DNA from: Clostridiaceae bacterium BL-3
GTDB lineage: Bacteria > Bacillota > Clostridia > Clostridiales > Clostridiaceae
NCBI GenBank assembly: GCA_902809985.1
Contig: CADDXC010000001.1
Location: 682,001 to 746,000 of the forward strand
Length of the DNA stretch: 64,000 nucleotides
Reading direction: 5' to 3'
The translations under genes and the position numbers were made by a program. This document shows positions 37,707 to 47,062 of the stretch, piece after piece. Below the pieces are notes generated by a model. It did no database searches, was not told where the DNA came from, and saw nothing but the letters and a program-made list of their open reading frames with translations. The number at the start of each line of letters is the position of its first letter. The stretch's first letter is position 1.

Positions 37707-40700
37707 ATGTTTTTAAAAACTATTGGTATGAGGGGGTTCAAATCCTTTGCAGATAAAACAGAATTGGTATTTACAGATGGGATTACCTCTATTGTAGGAC
37801 CAAATGGAAGTGGGAAAAGTAATATCTCAGATGCGGTTAAGTGGGTACTTGGAGAACAGAGCATAAAGAATTTAAGGGGAGGGAAAATGGAGGATGTAAT
37901 TTTTGCAGGGACTCAATTTAGAAAACCTGTAGGATTGTGTCAAGTTTCTCTTACCTTAGATAATACGGACAAGAAGCTTCCTATAGATTATTCAGATGTT
38001 ACAATTTCCAGAAGACTTTATAGATCTGGAGAAAGCGAATACTATATAAATAATACACAGTGTAGGCTAAAAGATATAAATGAACTTTTTATGGATACGG
38101 GTATAGGGAGAGAGGGCTATTCCATAATAGGACAAGGTAATATAGAGTCTATTTTGAATGGCAAACCAGAAGATAGAAGAGGTATTTTGGAGGAGGCAGC
38201 AGGAATTGTAAAATTCAGGTGGAGAAAGGAAGAATCAGAAAAAAAACTTGAGAATACCCATATTAATTTATTGAGAATAGGAGATATCTTGGAAAGTTAC
38301 AGGGGCAGATTGGAACCTCTTGAAATTGAAAGAAAAAAAGCCAATGAATTTTTGAAGTTATCTAAAAAATTGAGAGAAATGAAAATAAATATGCTGATTC
38401 ATTCCATTGAAAAATTAGAGGACAAAATAGATAAAATAAAAAAATCTTCAGAATCTGCTGAACAGGACACTAAAGAATTGAATTCAGAATTTGTTGAATT
38501 AAAATTAAATGTAAGTCAATTAAATGAAGAAATGGAAAATTTAAACAGAGAGAATACCAGCCGTAGAAAAAATTATTATGAAAACAGGGAGAGGGTTCAA
38601 AAGGCAAGCAGCGATGTAAAACTATTAGTACAGCAGACTGAAAGCATAAAAAAAGTTATAGAAAAAGATATGCTGGAGCTGAATGTGATAGAGGATAAAA
38701 GGGTTCAAAATATGCAGCAGAAGAAAATACAGGAAGATACTCTATCTGAATTGAAGATAACTAAAAAAGAGATAAGTGATGAGCTGGAGGAACAGAATAA
38801 TTTTGTGAAAATTATTGAGAAAAGTATAGAGGAGAAAGAAGATCTATATAGGAATCTTAAAGAAGATGAAATAGAACATTTAAGAAATATATCCAGTTTA
38901 AAAAATGATATAATTTCAATTAAAAAAGATATAAGGGATATGACGGAAAAAATTCAAAGTATGAAGACATCCTGTGAAAGCTATATTCATTCTATTAAAA
39001 TAAATTCCAACACTAAGAAAATGGTACTTTTAAAAATGGATGATATAGAAAGTCGTGTTAAAGAATATCAATTTAATATTGATGAAAATAGGAAAAAAAT
39101 TTTGAAACTAAATGAAGTTTTTTCGTCCAGACAAAAAAAATTAAGTGAATTAAACGCAGTTTACAATAAATTAGAGGCAAATCATACTATGCTGGTAAAT
39201 CTTAAGGAACACTACGAAGGATATAATAGAGCGGCAAGAGTACTTATGATGGAAATAAAAAAGGGTAAGCTTCATATTACTGAGAATGATTGCTTTTTGG
39301 TAGGAGAAGTTATAACTCTTGAAAAAAAATTTGAAACCTGTATAGAGATTGCCCTTGGAAGTTCTATATCAAATATAATAACCAAAGATGAAATTATGGC
39401 TAAAACTCTTATAAAATATTTAAAAAATAATAATATGGGGAGGGCTACATTTTTACCTCTTACTACAATTAAGGGGAAAAAAATATTAAAGAGTGACAGA
39501 TTGAAAAATGTAAAAGGCTATATAGGTATTGCCAGTGATCTTTTAGAATGTAAAAGTGGATTTAAGAAAATTATGGAGTATATATTGGGAAGGACAATAA
39601 TTTGTAGTGATATGGACAGTGCCCTTAAAATAGCTAAATTAAGTGGGTATAGTTTTAAGATAGTAACTCTTTTAGGAGATATGGTAAATCCGGGAGGATC
39701 TCTTACAGGAGGAAGTATCAGGAAAAAAAACAGCAGCATAATAGGAAGAAAGAGAGAGATAGAAGAAATATCTACAAATATAAAAGATATACAGGTAAAA
39801 ATACAGAATTTGAAAGAGAAAATAAGTGATAATAAGGAGGCCATGACTAGAAATAATGAAGATGTTTTGTCTTTGAAAGATAAAATTTATGCAGAAAATA
39901 TAGAAAAGACTAAAATGAAGGGCCAGATAGATAATATAGAAGGGGAAAATTCAAAGTTACTGGAAAATATAAATATATCAAATAGAGAAATAGAGATAAT
40001 TTCTAAAAATAAAGCAAATAAAGAAGTTAAATTACAAGAAGAAGAGGGAAATTTAAAAATACTTTATGAAAAACAAAGCCAAAATAACAAACATATCCTG
40101 CAGATGGAAGAAGAATTAAAAAATAAAAAAAAGGATTCTGAGAATAAAAAAGAGAGTCTCACTCAATTAAAAATAAAAATAGCGAAAACTGATGAGAATA
40201 TCTTAAATAGATCACAGGAACTAAAAAGATTAGAAGAGGAAATAAAGGAATTGGACTCAAAAAAATCTAATATAAATATGGAAATTGAAAAGTGCAGGAG
40301 AGATATACATGACTGCGAATTGAAAAAAGTTACAAATTTTAAAAATATAGACAATGCAAAACTGAAAATAGAAGAATTACAGGGAATTATGGAAGAAAAT
40401 AATTTAAAAATTACAAGACTCAAAGACAATATAAAAATGAATAATGAAAAATTGGAAGATTTAGCCCTTGTAGTAAATAAAAAGGAGCAGGGACTTCACA
40501 AAATGCAGTTATCTATTGCTAAGCTTTCAACAGAAAAAGATAATATGTATTTGAAATTGAAAGAAGATATGGAAATTACCTATGAGAATGCTCTAAAATA
40601 TAAAAATGACATAGATAATTTAAATGAGTACAATGAAGAAATATTAAATTTGAAAAATAGTATATCTAAACTTGGGGCAGTTAATCTGGGAGCTATAGAA

Positions 40701-41270
40701 GAATATGATTCATTGAAAGAGAAAGTTACGTTTTTGAGTTTACAAAAGGAAGATCTGGTAAAGTCTAAGAATGAACTGGAAAATGTGATAGATATGATGA
40801 CGGAAAAAATGAGAATGCTCTTTAAAAAAAATTTTAGTAAATTGAGAGAAAATTTTAATTCTATATTTAAAGAATTGTTTAATGGAGGAAATGCAGATTT
40901 GATCCTTGTAAATGGTGACGAGCTCACTGCAAATATAGATATAACAGTCCAGCCTCCAGGTAAAAAACTGCAAAATATAAATCTCCTATCGGGAGGTGAA
41001 AAGGGACTTTCCGCCATAGCGCTGCTATTTGCTATACTCAAGATTAAACCAACTCCTTTTTGTATACTGGATGAAATAGAAGCTGCATTAGATGATGCAA
41101 ATGTGATGAGATATGCAAAATTTCTTAGAAAATTTGCTGAGAATACTCAATTTATTATCATAACTCATAGAAAGGCAACTATGGAAGTAAGTGATGTGAT
41201 GTATGGAGTTACTATGGAGGAAAAAGGTATTTCAAAAATAGTTTCTGTGGATTTGAAAGAGAATTACTAA
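37707..41270 (+). CDS. smc: Chromosome segregation ATPase SMC
   Basis: A 1187-residue condensin ATPase. It has a Walker A (GPNGSGKSN near 32), a long coiled coil, a hinge at about 510-670, a second coiled coil, the ABC signature LSGGEKG near 1094 and a Walker B (CILDEIEAALDD near 1118). It compacts and segregates the chromosome with ScpA/B, which are not in this window. It is followed by ftsY. Confidence 0.98.
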   Translation: MFLKTIGMRGFKSFADKTELVFTDGITSIVGPNGSGKSNISDAVKWVLGEQSIKNLRGGKMEDVIFAGTQFRKPVGLCQVSLTLDNTDKKLPIDYSDVTISRRLYRSGESEYYINNTQCRLKDINELFMDTGIGREGYSIIGQGNIESILNGKPEDRRGILEEAAGIVKFRWRKEESEKKLENTHINLLRIGDILESYRGRLEPLEIERKKANEFLKLSKKLREMKINMLIHSIEKLEDKIDKIKKSSESAEQDTKELNSEFVELKLNVSQLNEEMENLNRENTSRRKNYYENRERVQKASSDVKLLVQQTESIKKVIEKDMLELNVIEDKRVQNMQQKKIQEDTLSELKITKKEISDELEEQNNFVKIIEKSIEEKEDLYRNLKEDEIEHLRNISSLKNDIISIKKDIRDMTEKIQSMKTSCESYIHSIKINSNTKKMVLLKMDDIESRVKEYQFNIDENRKKILKLNEVFSSRQKKLSELNAVYNKLEANHTMLVNLKEHYEGYNRAARVLMMEIKKGKLHITENDCFLVGEVITLEKKFETCIEIALGSSISNIITKDEIMAKTLIKYLKNNNMGRATFLPLTTIKGKKILKSDRLKNVKGYIGIASDLLECKSGFKKIMEYILGRTIICSDMDSALKIAKLSGYSFKIVTLLGDMVNPGGSLTGGSIRKKNSSIIGRKREIEEISTNIKDIQVKIQNLKEKISDNKEAMTRNNEDVLSLKDKIYAENIEKTKMKGQIDNIEGENSKLLENINISNREIEIISKNKANKEVKLQEEEGNLKILYEKQSQNNKHILQMEEELKNKKKDSENKKESLTQLKIKIAKTDENILNRSQELKRLEEEIKELDSKKSNINMEIEKCRRDIHDCELKKVTNFKNIDNAKLKIEELQGIMEENNLKITRLKDNIKMNNEKLEDLALVVNKKEQGLHKMQLSIAKLSTEKDNMYLKLKEDMEITYENALKYKNDIDNLNEYNEEILNLKNSISKLGAVNLGAIEEYDSLKEKVTFLSLQKEDLVKSKNELENVIDMMTEKMRMLFKKNFSKLRENFNSIFKELFNGGNADLILVNGDELTANIDITVQPPGKKLQNINLLSGGEKGLSAIALLFAILKIKPTPFCILDEIEAALDDANVMRYAKFLRKFAENTQFIIITHRKATMEVSDVMYGVTMEEKGISKIVSVDLKENY

Positions 41271-41320
41271 AAAGGTATATTTAACAACAAAATATATAGA
41301 AAATGGGAAGGTAAATAAAA

Positions 41321-42232
41321 ATGTTTAAAGAATTTTTTGACAAATTGAGGAACGGTCTTGAAAAAACTAAAAGCAACCTGACGGGAAGAATAACGGACAT
41401 GTTGAGCAGAGCTGTAACTATAGATGAGGAGCTGTATGATGAGCTAGAAGAGATACTTATAACTGCGGATATAGGTGTAGAAACTACAGTGTATATTATA
41501 GATAGATTGAAGGAGAAAATAAAAGAAGATAAAATAAAAGATCCCAATTTATTAAATGACTGTTTAAAGAAGATAATTATAGACATACTGGGTGAGGAGG
41601 AAAACAGTATTGTACCTAAGCAAATTCCAGAGATAATATTGGTAATAGGGGTAAATGGAGTGGGAAAAACTACTTCCATAGGAAAGATATGCTATAAACT
41701 AAAGGATAGAGGATATAAAGTGATTATGGCTGCAGCGGATACTTTTAGAGCTGCTGCCATAGATCAACTTGAGGTGTGGAGTGAGAGGGCTGGTGTCGAA
41801 ATAATAAAGCATCAAGAGGGTTCAGATCCAGCAGCAGTTGTATTTGATGCAATTCAGGCATCAAAAGCTAGAAAAGCAGATGTGTTGATATGTGATACGG
41901 CCGGAAGGCTTCACAATAAAAAAAATTTGATGAAAGAACTTGAAAAGATAAACAGAGTAATAGAAAGAGAGTATAAAGAGGCTTTTAAACAGATATTTCT
42001 CGTATTGGATGCAACTACGGGACAGAATGCAGTCCAGCAGGCAAAACAATTTACCGAAGTGTGTCCTGTAGATGGTATAATACTCACTAAACTGGATGGC
42101 ACTGCTAAAGGTGGAATCGTAATATCTATAAAGCACAGTTTAAATATACCTGTAAAATTAATAGGAGTTGGAGAAGGCATTGACGATCTACAGGAATTTA
42201 AAAGTAGGGATTTTGTGGAGGCATTATTTTAA
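41321..42232 (+). CDS. ftsY: Signal recognition particle receptor FtsY
   Basis: A 303-residue SRP GTPase with a short N-terminus and no acidic A domain, as usual in Firmicutes. The P-loop GVNGVGKTT is near residue 110, DTAGR near 191 and TKLDGTAKGG near 255. It receives SRP-ribosome complexes at the membrane; its partner Ffh is at 42691. Confidence 0.97.
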   Translation: MFKEFFDKLRNGLEKTKSNLTGRITDMLSRAVTIDEELYDELEEILITADIGVETTVYIIDRLKEKIKEDKIKDPNLLNDCLKKIIIDILGEEENSIVPKQIPEIILVIGVNGVGKTTSIGKICYKLKDRGYKVIMAAADTFRAAAIDQLEVWSERAGVEIIKHQEGSDPAAVVFDAIQASKARKADVLICDTAGRLHNKKNLMKELEKINRVIEREYKEAFKQIFLVLDATTGQNAVQQAKQFTEVCPVDGIILTKLDGTAKGGIVISIKHSLNIPVKLIGVGEGIDDLQEFKSRDFVEALF

Positions 42233-42252
42233 ATCCTGTTAAGTATAAATAC

Positions 42253-42281
42253 TTGACAGCATTTATTAATTTTGATATTAT
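42253..42281 (+). promoter_or_regulatory. Consensus sigma-A promoter for ylxM-ffh
   Basis: TTGACA (42253-42258), exactly 17 nt, TATTAT (42276-42281). It is the best -35 in the window. Confidence 0.8.
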
Positions 42282-42339
42282 TTATTTGGTTAAGGTTTGG
42301 TATATGTTATTTATTTTATTAAATAAAAGAGATGATAGC

Positions 42340-42675
42340 GTGGAAGAGAGAATACGACTTTCCGTATTGCTTGATATATATGGTGAACTTTTAACAAAAA
42401 AACAGAGAGATGTAATGGAACTTTATTATGATGAAGATTTGTCTTTAAGGGAAATAGCAGAGCATACCAATACAAGCAGACAGGCGGTATACGATATTAT
42501 AAAAAGATGTCATAAGCTTTTACTAGAGTATGAGGATAAATTACATATATTGAAAAAAAGAAAAAATTTAGAAGAAAATAAAAAATCTATCTTGAAATTT
42601 ATAGATTCCCTTTGTTGCAGTGGAAATGAGGAAGTTTTAAACAAGGTAAAAGATTATGTAAAAAAGAATATTTAA
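42340..42675 (+). CDS. ylxM: YlxM/p13-like helix-turn-helix protein
   Basis: A 111-residue protein of the UPF0122 family: LLTKKQRDVMELYYDEDLS, then a sigma-70 region 4-like helix-turn-helix. Members are encoded next to ffh and modulate SRP in streptococci. The GTG at 42340 matches the family start (EERIRLSVLLD). A longer reading from 42253 would begin on the -35 box of the promoter and is rejected. The ribosome binding site (AAGAGATG) is weak. Confidence 0.92.
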   Translation: MEERIRLSVLLDIYGELLTKKQRDVMELYYDEDLSLREIAEHTNTSRQAVYDIIKRCHKLLLEYEDKLHILKKRKNLEENKKSILKFIDSLCCSGNEEVLNKVKDYVKKNI

Positions 42676-42690
42676 TTTAGGAGGATTAGA

Positions 42691-44040
42691 ATGGCTTTTG
42701 AAGGATTGGCATCTAAGCTTCAGGAGACATTAAAAAAGCTTAGAGGTAAAGGTAAACTTTCTGAAAAAGATATAAAAGATGCTATGAGAGAAGTAAAGCT
42801 AGCACTTTTGGAAGCAGATGTTAATTACAAAGTGGTAAAATATTTCATAAAAAGTGTCAGCGAAAAATGCCTGGGTGAAGAAGTACTGAAGAGTTTGACT
42901 CCAGCACAACAGGTCATAAAAATAGTGAATGAGGAACTTACGGCTTTAATGGGAAACAGCCACAGTTCGATTGAATATAATTCCAATGGGCTGACTACAA
43001 TAATGTTGGTGGGCCTGCAGGGCGCAGGGAAAACAACTATGTGTGGCAAATTAGCTCTACAGTTGAGAAAAAAGAATAAAAAGCCGCTTTTGGCAGCTTG
43101 TGATATATACAGGCCGGCTGCAATAAAACAGCTCCAGATAGTTGGAAAAGAAATAAGCATACCAGTGTTTTCCATGGGAGATAAGGCAGCAGCGGTGGAT
43201 ATATGCAAAGGAGCTGTGGAGTATGCTAAAAATAATAATTTCAATGTACTCATAGTGGATACGGCGGGTAGACTTCAGATAGATGAAAAATTGATGAATG
43301 AATTGGGCCAGATTAAGGAAGAGGTCAATCCCGATGAAATACTGCTTGTAGTGGATGCCATGACAGGTCAGGATGCAGTAAATGTGGCCTCAAGCTTTAA
43401 TGAGAAGCTTAACATAAGCGGAGTGATACTTACAAAATTGGATGGAGATACTAGAGGAGGGGCTGCACTTTCTATAAAGTCTATGACCGGAAAACCAATA
43501 AAGTTTATTGGTGTCGGGGAAAAGATGAATGATTTTGAAGTCTTTTATCCGGATAGAATGGCTTCAAGAATACTTGGCATGGGAGATGTGCTTTCTCTTA
43601 TAGAAAAAGCACAGCAATCTATTGACAAGGAAGAAGCTGAAAAGCTTGGAAGCAGGATGCTGACCAAAGAGTTTAATTTTGAGGATTTCCTGTCTATGAT
43701 GCAGCAGGCTAAGAAGCTGGGACCTTTAAGCAAGCTTATGGAAATGGTACCTGGAGTCAATGCCAGGGAATTTCAAGGAATTGACTTTTCAAAAGGAGAG
43801 AAAGAGCTGGTAAAAATTGAGGCTATAATCAATTCCATGACTTTAAAAGAGAGAAGAAATCCATCGATTATAAGTGCTTCTTCATCTAGAAAGAAGAGAA
43901 TAGCACAGGGATCTGGCACTACAATACAGATGGTAAATAAGCTTCTTAAGGAGTTTACGCGAATTAAAAAGATGATGAAACAGTTTGGTGGAATGAAAAA
44001 AGGTTTTAAAAAGGGACCATTTGGAAAGCTCCCTTTTTAG
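42691..44040 (+). CDS. ffh: Signal recognition particle protein Ffh
   Basis: A 449-residue SRP54 GTPase. It has an N domain, a G domain with GLQGAGKTTMCGKLA near 108 and DTAGRLQ near 190, then a Met-rich M domain that binds 4.5S/6S RNA and signal peptides, ending in a basic Gly/Lys tail. It is paired with ylxM under the promoter at 42253 and followed by rpsP. Confidence 0.98.
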   Translation: MAFEGLASKLQETLKKLRGKGKLSEKDIKDAMREVKLALLEADVNYKVVKYFIKSVSEKCLGEEVLKSLTPAQQVIKIVNEELTALMGNSHSSIEYNSNGLTTIMLVGLQGAGKTTMCGKLALQLRKKNKKPLLAACDIYRPAAIKQLQIVGKEISIPVFSMGDKAAAVDICKGAVEYAKNNNFNVLIVDTAGRLQIDEKLMNELGQIKEEVNPDEILLVVDAMTGQDAVNVASSFNEKLNISGVILTKLDGDTRGGAALSIKSMTGKPIKFIGVGEKMNDFEVFYPDRMASRILGMGDVLSLIEKAQQSIDKEEAEKLGSRMLTKEFNFEDFLSMMQQAKKLGPLSKLMEMVPGVNAREFQGIDFSKGEKELVKIEAIINSMTLKERRNPSIISASSSRKKRIAQGSGTTIQMVNKLLKEFTRIKKMMKQFGGMKKGFKKGPFGKLPF

Positions 44041-44087
44041 ATATAGTAGTAAAATAGTTTGTTGTCCACTTTAAGGAGGTGATATAG

Positions 44088-44345
44088 ATGGCTGTAAAGA
44101 TAAGATTGAGGAGAATGGGTGCAAAAAAGGCTCCCTTTTATAGAATAGTTGTGGCAGATTCAAGGTTTCCAAGAGATGGTAGATTTATAGAAGAAATAGG
44201 GTATTATAACCCTACGACTGACCCTAATACTGTTAAATTTGATGAAGAAAAAGCTATAAAATGGATAAAAAATGGAGCTCAACCAACTGAAGTAGTTAAG
44301 AAGATTTTCGATAAATCTGGATTGAAGGATAAACTTGGTAAGTAG
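44088..44345 (+). CDS. rpsP: 30S ribosomal protein S16
   Basis: An 85-residue S16 with the hallmark [20 protein letters not shown] start and a [13 protein letters not shown] segment. AAGGAGGTGAT precedes the ATG. It leads the run rpsP-KH-rimM-trmD-rplS. Confidence 0.97.
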   Translation: MAVKIRLRRMGAKKAPFYRIVVADSRFPRDGRFIEEIGYYNPTTDPNTVKFDEEKAIKWIKNGAQPTEVVKKIFDKSGLKDKLGK

Positions 44346-44364
44346 TTAACTGGGGGTGTATTAA

Positions 44365-44592
44365 GTGAAAGAGCTAGTGGAAATAATTGCTAAATCGTTA
44401 GTGGATAACCCAGATATGGTTCAAGTAAATGAGATTGTAGGTGAGCAGTCTATAATTCTTGAATTAAAAGTTGCACAAGAAGATATGGGAAAGGTAATAG
44501 GTAAACAGGGGAGGATAGCTAAAGCTATAAGAACTGTTGTAAAAGCAGCAGCTATAAAGGAAAATAAGAGGGTTGTTGTGGAGATAATATAA
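44365..44592 (+). CDS. khpA: KH-domain RNA-binding protein KhpA
   Basis: A 75-residue protein with a single KH domain. The [15 protein letters not shown] segment carries the GxxG loop. KhpA homologues bind RNA and influence cell division and translation in Firmicutes. The GTG at 44365 follows GGGGGTG. It occupies the conserved slot between rpsP and rimM. Confidence 0.94.
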   Translation: MKELVEIIAKSLVDNPDMVQVNEIVGEQSIILELKVAQEDMGKVIGKQGRIAKAIRTVVKAAAIKENKRVVVEII

Positions 44593-44620
44593 GAGTTAGA
44601 TTATCTAACTCTTATATTTG
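44591..44620 (+). terminator. Perfect hairpin after the KH gene
   Basis: AAGAGTTAG, ATTAT, CTAACTCTT directly at the stop codon, followed by a T-rich but interrupted tract. It may terminate or attenuate rpsP-khpA before rimM. Confidence 0.65.
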
Positions 44621-44694
44621 TATTTGAGTATAATGTGAATTCTTGAATAAACCAATTGAAACCATATATGTTTTAAGTTACATTATAGTGGAAA

Positions 44695-44783
44695 AGAGGT
44701 GGATGAAATCTGCTTATTATAAATGTGATCTTAAAATTTTAATTGCAGCATGATTTAATTTTTAATATGCAGAATATTACTCT
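44695..44783 (+). promoter_or_regulatory. rimM leader: strong Shine-Dalgarno 81 nt upstream of ATG with a stem between
   Basis: AGAGGTGG (44695-44702) is the only good ribosome binding site before rimM. The 81 nt after it (44703-44783) contain a long-range stem TCTGCTTATTA (44709-44719) with TAATATGCAGA (44763-44773), ten pairs with one T-T mismatch. A smaller inner stem, AAATGTG with CAT-G-ATTT, lies inside. The ATG itself is preceded by AATATTACTCT, with no complementarity to 16S rRNA. The layout parallels the tsf leader. Confidence 0.6.
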
Positions 44784-45272
44784 ATGAAAAAATTTATAAC
44801 TATAGGGGAAATAATAAATACACATGGAATAAAAGGGGAGTTAAAGGTATATCCGCTGACCGATGATCCTAAAAGATTCAATAAATTGGATGTAGTGTAT
44901 ATAGAGGGAGTACCGAAGAAAATACTTGAATGTAAGTTTCAATCCAACAGAGTTATACTTAAAGTTCAAAGTATTGATTCCATAGAAGAAGCCCTTCCCT
45001 ATAAGGGAAAATACCTGGAAGTTCCAAGAGAGAATGCAGTTGAGCTGAAGGAAGGAACATATTTTATTGCGGATATAATAGGTTGTTCTGTAGTAGATGA
45101 AGAAGGTGTATTTTATGGGAAAGTTGGAGATGTACTTCATACTCACAGCAATGACGTATACTGGATAAAGGGGAAAGATGAACTGCTTATTCCCGCCATA
45201 AAGGATGTAATAGTGAATATAGATGTGAAAAAAGAAGAGATAGTTATAAAGCCGGTGAAAACATGGATGTAA
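44784..45272 (+). CDS. rimM: Ribosome maturation factor RimM
   Basis: A 162-residue protein with the RimM N-terminal barrel ([16 protein letters not shown], residues 7-22) and a C-terminal PRC barrel. It assists 30S head assembly near S19. The ATG at 44784 is the only possible start, since an in-frame TAA lies 21 nt upstream and the homology begins at once. Unlike its neighbours it has no adjacent ribosome binding site. It overlaps trmD by 10 nt. Confidence 0.95.
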   Translation: MKKFITIGEIINTHGIKGELKVYPLTDDPKRFNKLDVVYIEGVPKKILECKFQSNRVILKVQSIDSIEEALPYKGKYLEVPRENAVELKEGTYFIADIIGCSVVDEEGVFYGKVGDVLHTHSNDVYWIKGKDELLIPAIKDVIVNIDVKKEEIVIKPVKTWM

Positions 45273-45991
45273 AGATAGACATACTCACTCTTTTTCCCCA
45301 GATGTTTGATGTATTTAATTATAGCATAATAGGAAGAGCACTCAGAAATAATATATTGAGTATAAATACCATTGATATAAGAGAATTTACTAAGGATAAA
45401 CACAGAAAAGTAGATGATTACCCATATGGCGGCGGGGCTGGTATGATAATGACTGTACAGCCTATTGTTGATTGTATAAAAGAAGTAAAGACTAGAAACA
45501 GTGGGAAAGTTATTTATTTAGGACCTAGGGGAAAAACATTTAACCAATCTATTGCAAGAGAACTTTCAAGAGAAAGTGAATTGATATTTTTGTGTGGGCA
45601 TTATGAAGGAATAGATGAGAGAGTATATAAATATATAGATATGGAAATATCTATTGGTGATTTTGTAGTAACTGGTGGTGAAATGGCATGTATACCAATT
45701 GTAGACAGCATATGCAGAATGATACCTAATGTACTGTCCAGTAAGGAAAGCTATATGGAGGAATCCTTTTACAATGGATTGCTTGAATATCCACAATATA
45801 CCAGACCGGAATGTTTTCAAGGAAACGATGTACCTGAAATTCTCTTATCAGGACACCATGAAAATATAAGAAGATGGAAGAGAGCAAAATCCCTTATAAT
45901 TACCAGAAATAAGAGACCAGATTTATTTAAAAAAATCTCATTATCAGAAGAAGACAAAAAGCTTATCAAACTCTATGATGAAAATAGATAA
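45263..45991 (+). CDS. trmD: tRNA m1G37 methyltransferase TrmD
   Basis: A 242-residue SPOUT-fold methyltransferase with a trefoil knot. Recognisable parts are [19 protein letters not shown] near 54, GPRGKTFNQ near 89, [11 protein letters not shown] near 112 and GDFVVTGGE near 132. It methylates G37 of tRNAs to prevent frameshifting. Its start lies 10 nt inside rimM with a weak GGTGA site, so it is coupled. Confidence 0.97.
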   Translation: MDVKIDILTLFPQMFDVFNYSIIGRALRNNILSINTIDIREFTKDKHRKVDDYPYGGGAGMIMTVQPIVDCIKEVKTRNSGKVIYLGPRGKTFNQSIARELSRESELIFLCGHYEGIDERVYKYIDMEISIGDFVVTGGEMACIPIVDSICRMIPNVLSSKESYMEESFYNGLLEYPQYTRPECFQGNDVPEILLSGHHENIRRWKRAKSLIITRNKRPDLFKKISLSEEDKKLIKLYDENR

Positions 45992-46012
45992 TAAATATAT
46001 TTTTAAAATAAG

Positions 46013-46041
46013 TTGAAAATGAAATGCATATGTGTTAAAAT
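46013..46041 (+). promoter_or_regulatory. Promoter for rplS
   Basis: TTGAAA (46013-46018), 17 nt, TAAAAT (46036-46041) with TGT before it (extended -10). Confidence 0.7.
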
Positions 46042-46047
46042 TTGTTT

Positions 46048-46122
46048 GTGCTGCACGAGCGTTCCGCTGTCTGTAAATATGCTGGATAAGAACGTTGAAT
46101 AATTATTAGGAGGTAATGCACA
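46048..46122 (+). promoter_or_regulatory. Structured leader of rplS, candidate L19 autoregulatory element
   Basis: Downstream of the promoter, AGCGTTC (near 46068) can pair with GAACGTT (near 46090), enclosing CCGCTGT and TGCTGG segments, just before AGGAGGT. Firmicutes are known to have an L19 leader that controls rplS by L19 binding; position and compact fold agree, but the consensus was not checked. Confidence 0.5.
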
Positions 46123-46470
46123 GTGTTAGATATAATAAAACAGATAGAAGGTAAACAGATTAGAACAGATTTACCGGATTTTAATGTAGGAGATACGGTA
46201 AAAGTCCACGTAAAGATTAAAGAGGGAAACAGGGAAAGAATACAGATTTTTGAAGGTGTAGTTTTAAAGAGGCAAAATGGAGGAATAAGGGAAACTTTTA
46301 CAGTTAGAAGAGTTGCCTATGGTGTAGGAGTTGAAAGAACATTTCCAGTTAATTCTCCTATAATAGATAAGATACAGGTAGTGAGAAGAGGTAAAGTGAG
46401 AAGAGCAAAATTATACTACTTAAGAGATAGAGTAGGTAAAGCAGCTAAGGTAAAAGAAATATTAAGATAA
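46123..46470 (+). CDS. rplS: 50S ribosomal protein L19
   Basis: A 115-residue L19 with [20 protein letters not shown], the basic [21 protein letters not shown] end, and normal length. It sits at the 30S-50S interface. The start is GTG with AGGAGGT 8 nt upstream. It is a monocistronic-looking unit with its own promoter, leader and terminator. Confidence 0.97.
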   Translation: MLDIIKQIEGKQIRTDLPDFNVGDTVKVHVKIKEGNRERIQIFEGVVLKRQNGGIRETFTVRRVAYGVGVERTFPVNSPIIDKIQVVRRGKVRRAKLYYLRDRVGKAAKVKEILR

Positions 46471-46497
46471 AAAGGGGCTTTATAAAGTCCCTTTTTT
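46468..46497 (+). terminator. Terminator after rplS
   Basis: AAAAAGGGGCTTT and AAAGTCCCTTTTT form a long stem with a 2-nt symmetric centre, running into the T-tract. Confidence 0.85.
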
Positions 46498-46523
46498 AAG
46501 TATTAAGGTGGTGTAAATTTTTA

Positions 46524-47045
46524 ATGAAGGAATTGATAGAAATAGGTAAGTCCATATTGATAGCTGTTGTAGCAGCGTTTTTAATCATAACCTTTGTATT
46601 TGAAACTGTAAGTGTAGATGGACATTCTATGGATCCTACTTTAAACAATGGAGATAGGCTGATTGTAGAGAAAGTAAGTTATTACTTTAGAGCGCCTAAG
46701 CCCGGTGACATAGTGGTAATAAAATATCCTGCTGATCCTAAGGAAAAGTTTATTAAAAGAGTAGTAGGCGTTGGAGGGGATAGAGTAAAGATTGAAAATG
46801 GAAAGTTATACGTAAACGATGTTGTAAAAAATGAGCCCTATATATTGGAAGCTATGACGTCAAATTTTAATGAAGTTACAGTACCTGAAAATACAGTATT
46901 TGTAATGGGGGATAATAGAAACAACAGCAGGGACAGCAGATTTCCTGATGTGGGATTTGTAAGCTATAAAATGGTGGTCGGAAGAGCGGCATTTAGGATA
47001 TATCCTTTTAATAGAATGGGAGGGTTAAGCACAGTTCAAAATTAG
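46524..47045 (+). CDS. lepB: Type I signal peptidase
   Basis: A 173-residue membrane serine protease. It has one N-terminal membrane anchor (about 8-26), catalytic Ser35 in GHSMDPTL, the catalytic lysine near residue 77 in FIKRVVG, and the GDNRNNSRDSR box near 132. It removes signal peptides on the outer membrane face. The short Gram-positive form. It follows rplS and precedes rbgA, a common clostridial order. Confidence 0.96.
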   Translation: MKELIEIGKSILIAVVAAFLIITFVFETVSVDGHSMDPTLNNGDRLIVEKVSYYFRAPKPGDIVVIKYPADPKEKFIKRVVGVGGDRVKIENGKLYVNDVVKNEPYILEAMTSNFNEVTVPENTVFVMGDNRNNSRDSRFPDVGFVSYKMVVGRAAFRIYPFNRMGGLSTVQN

Positions 47046-47062
47046 AAAGGAAGAAATTTTAT

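Noticed and set aside
44703-44753. A 16-codon ORF starting at the ATG right after the rimM-side Shine-Dalgarno
   Set aside because: The site abuts the ATG with almost no spacer, and the peptide has no recognisable feature. A leader peptide cannot be fully excluded.
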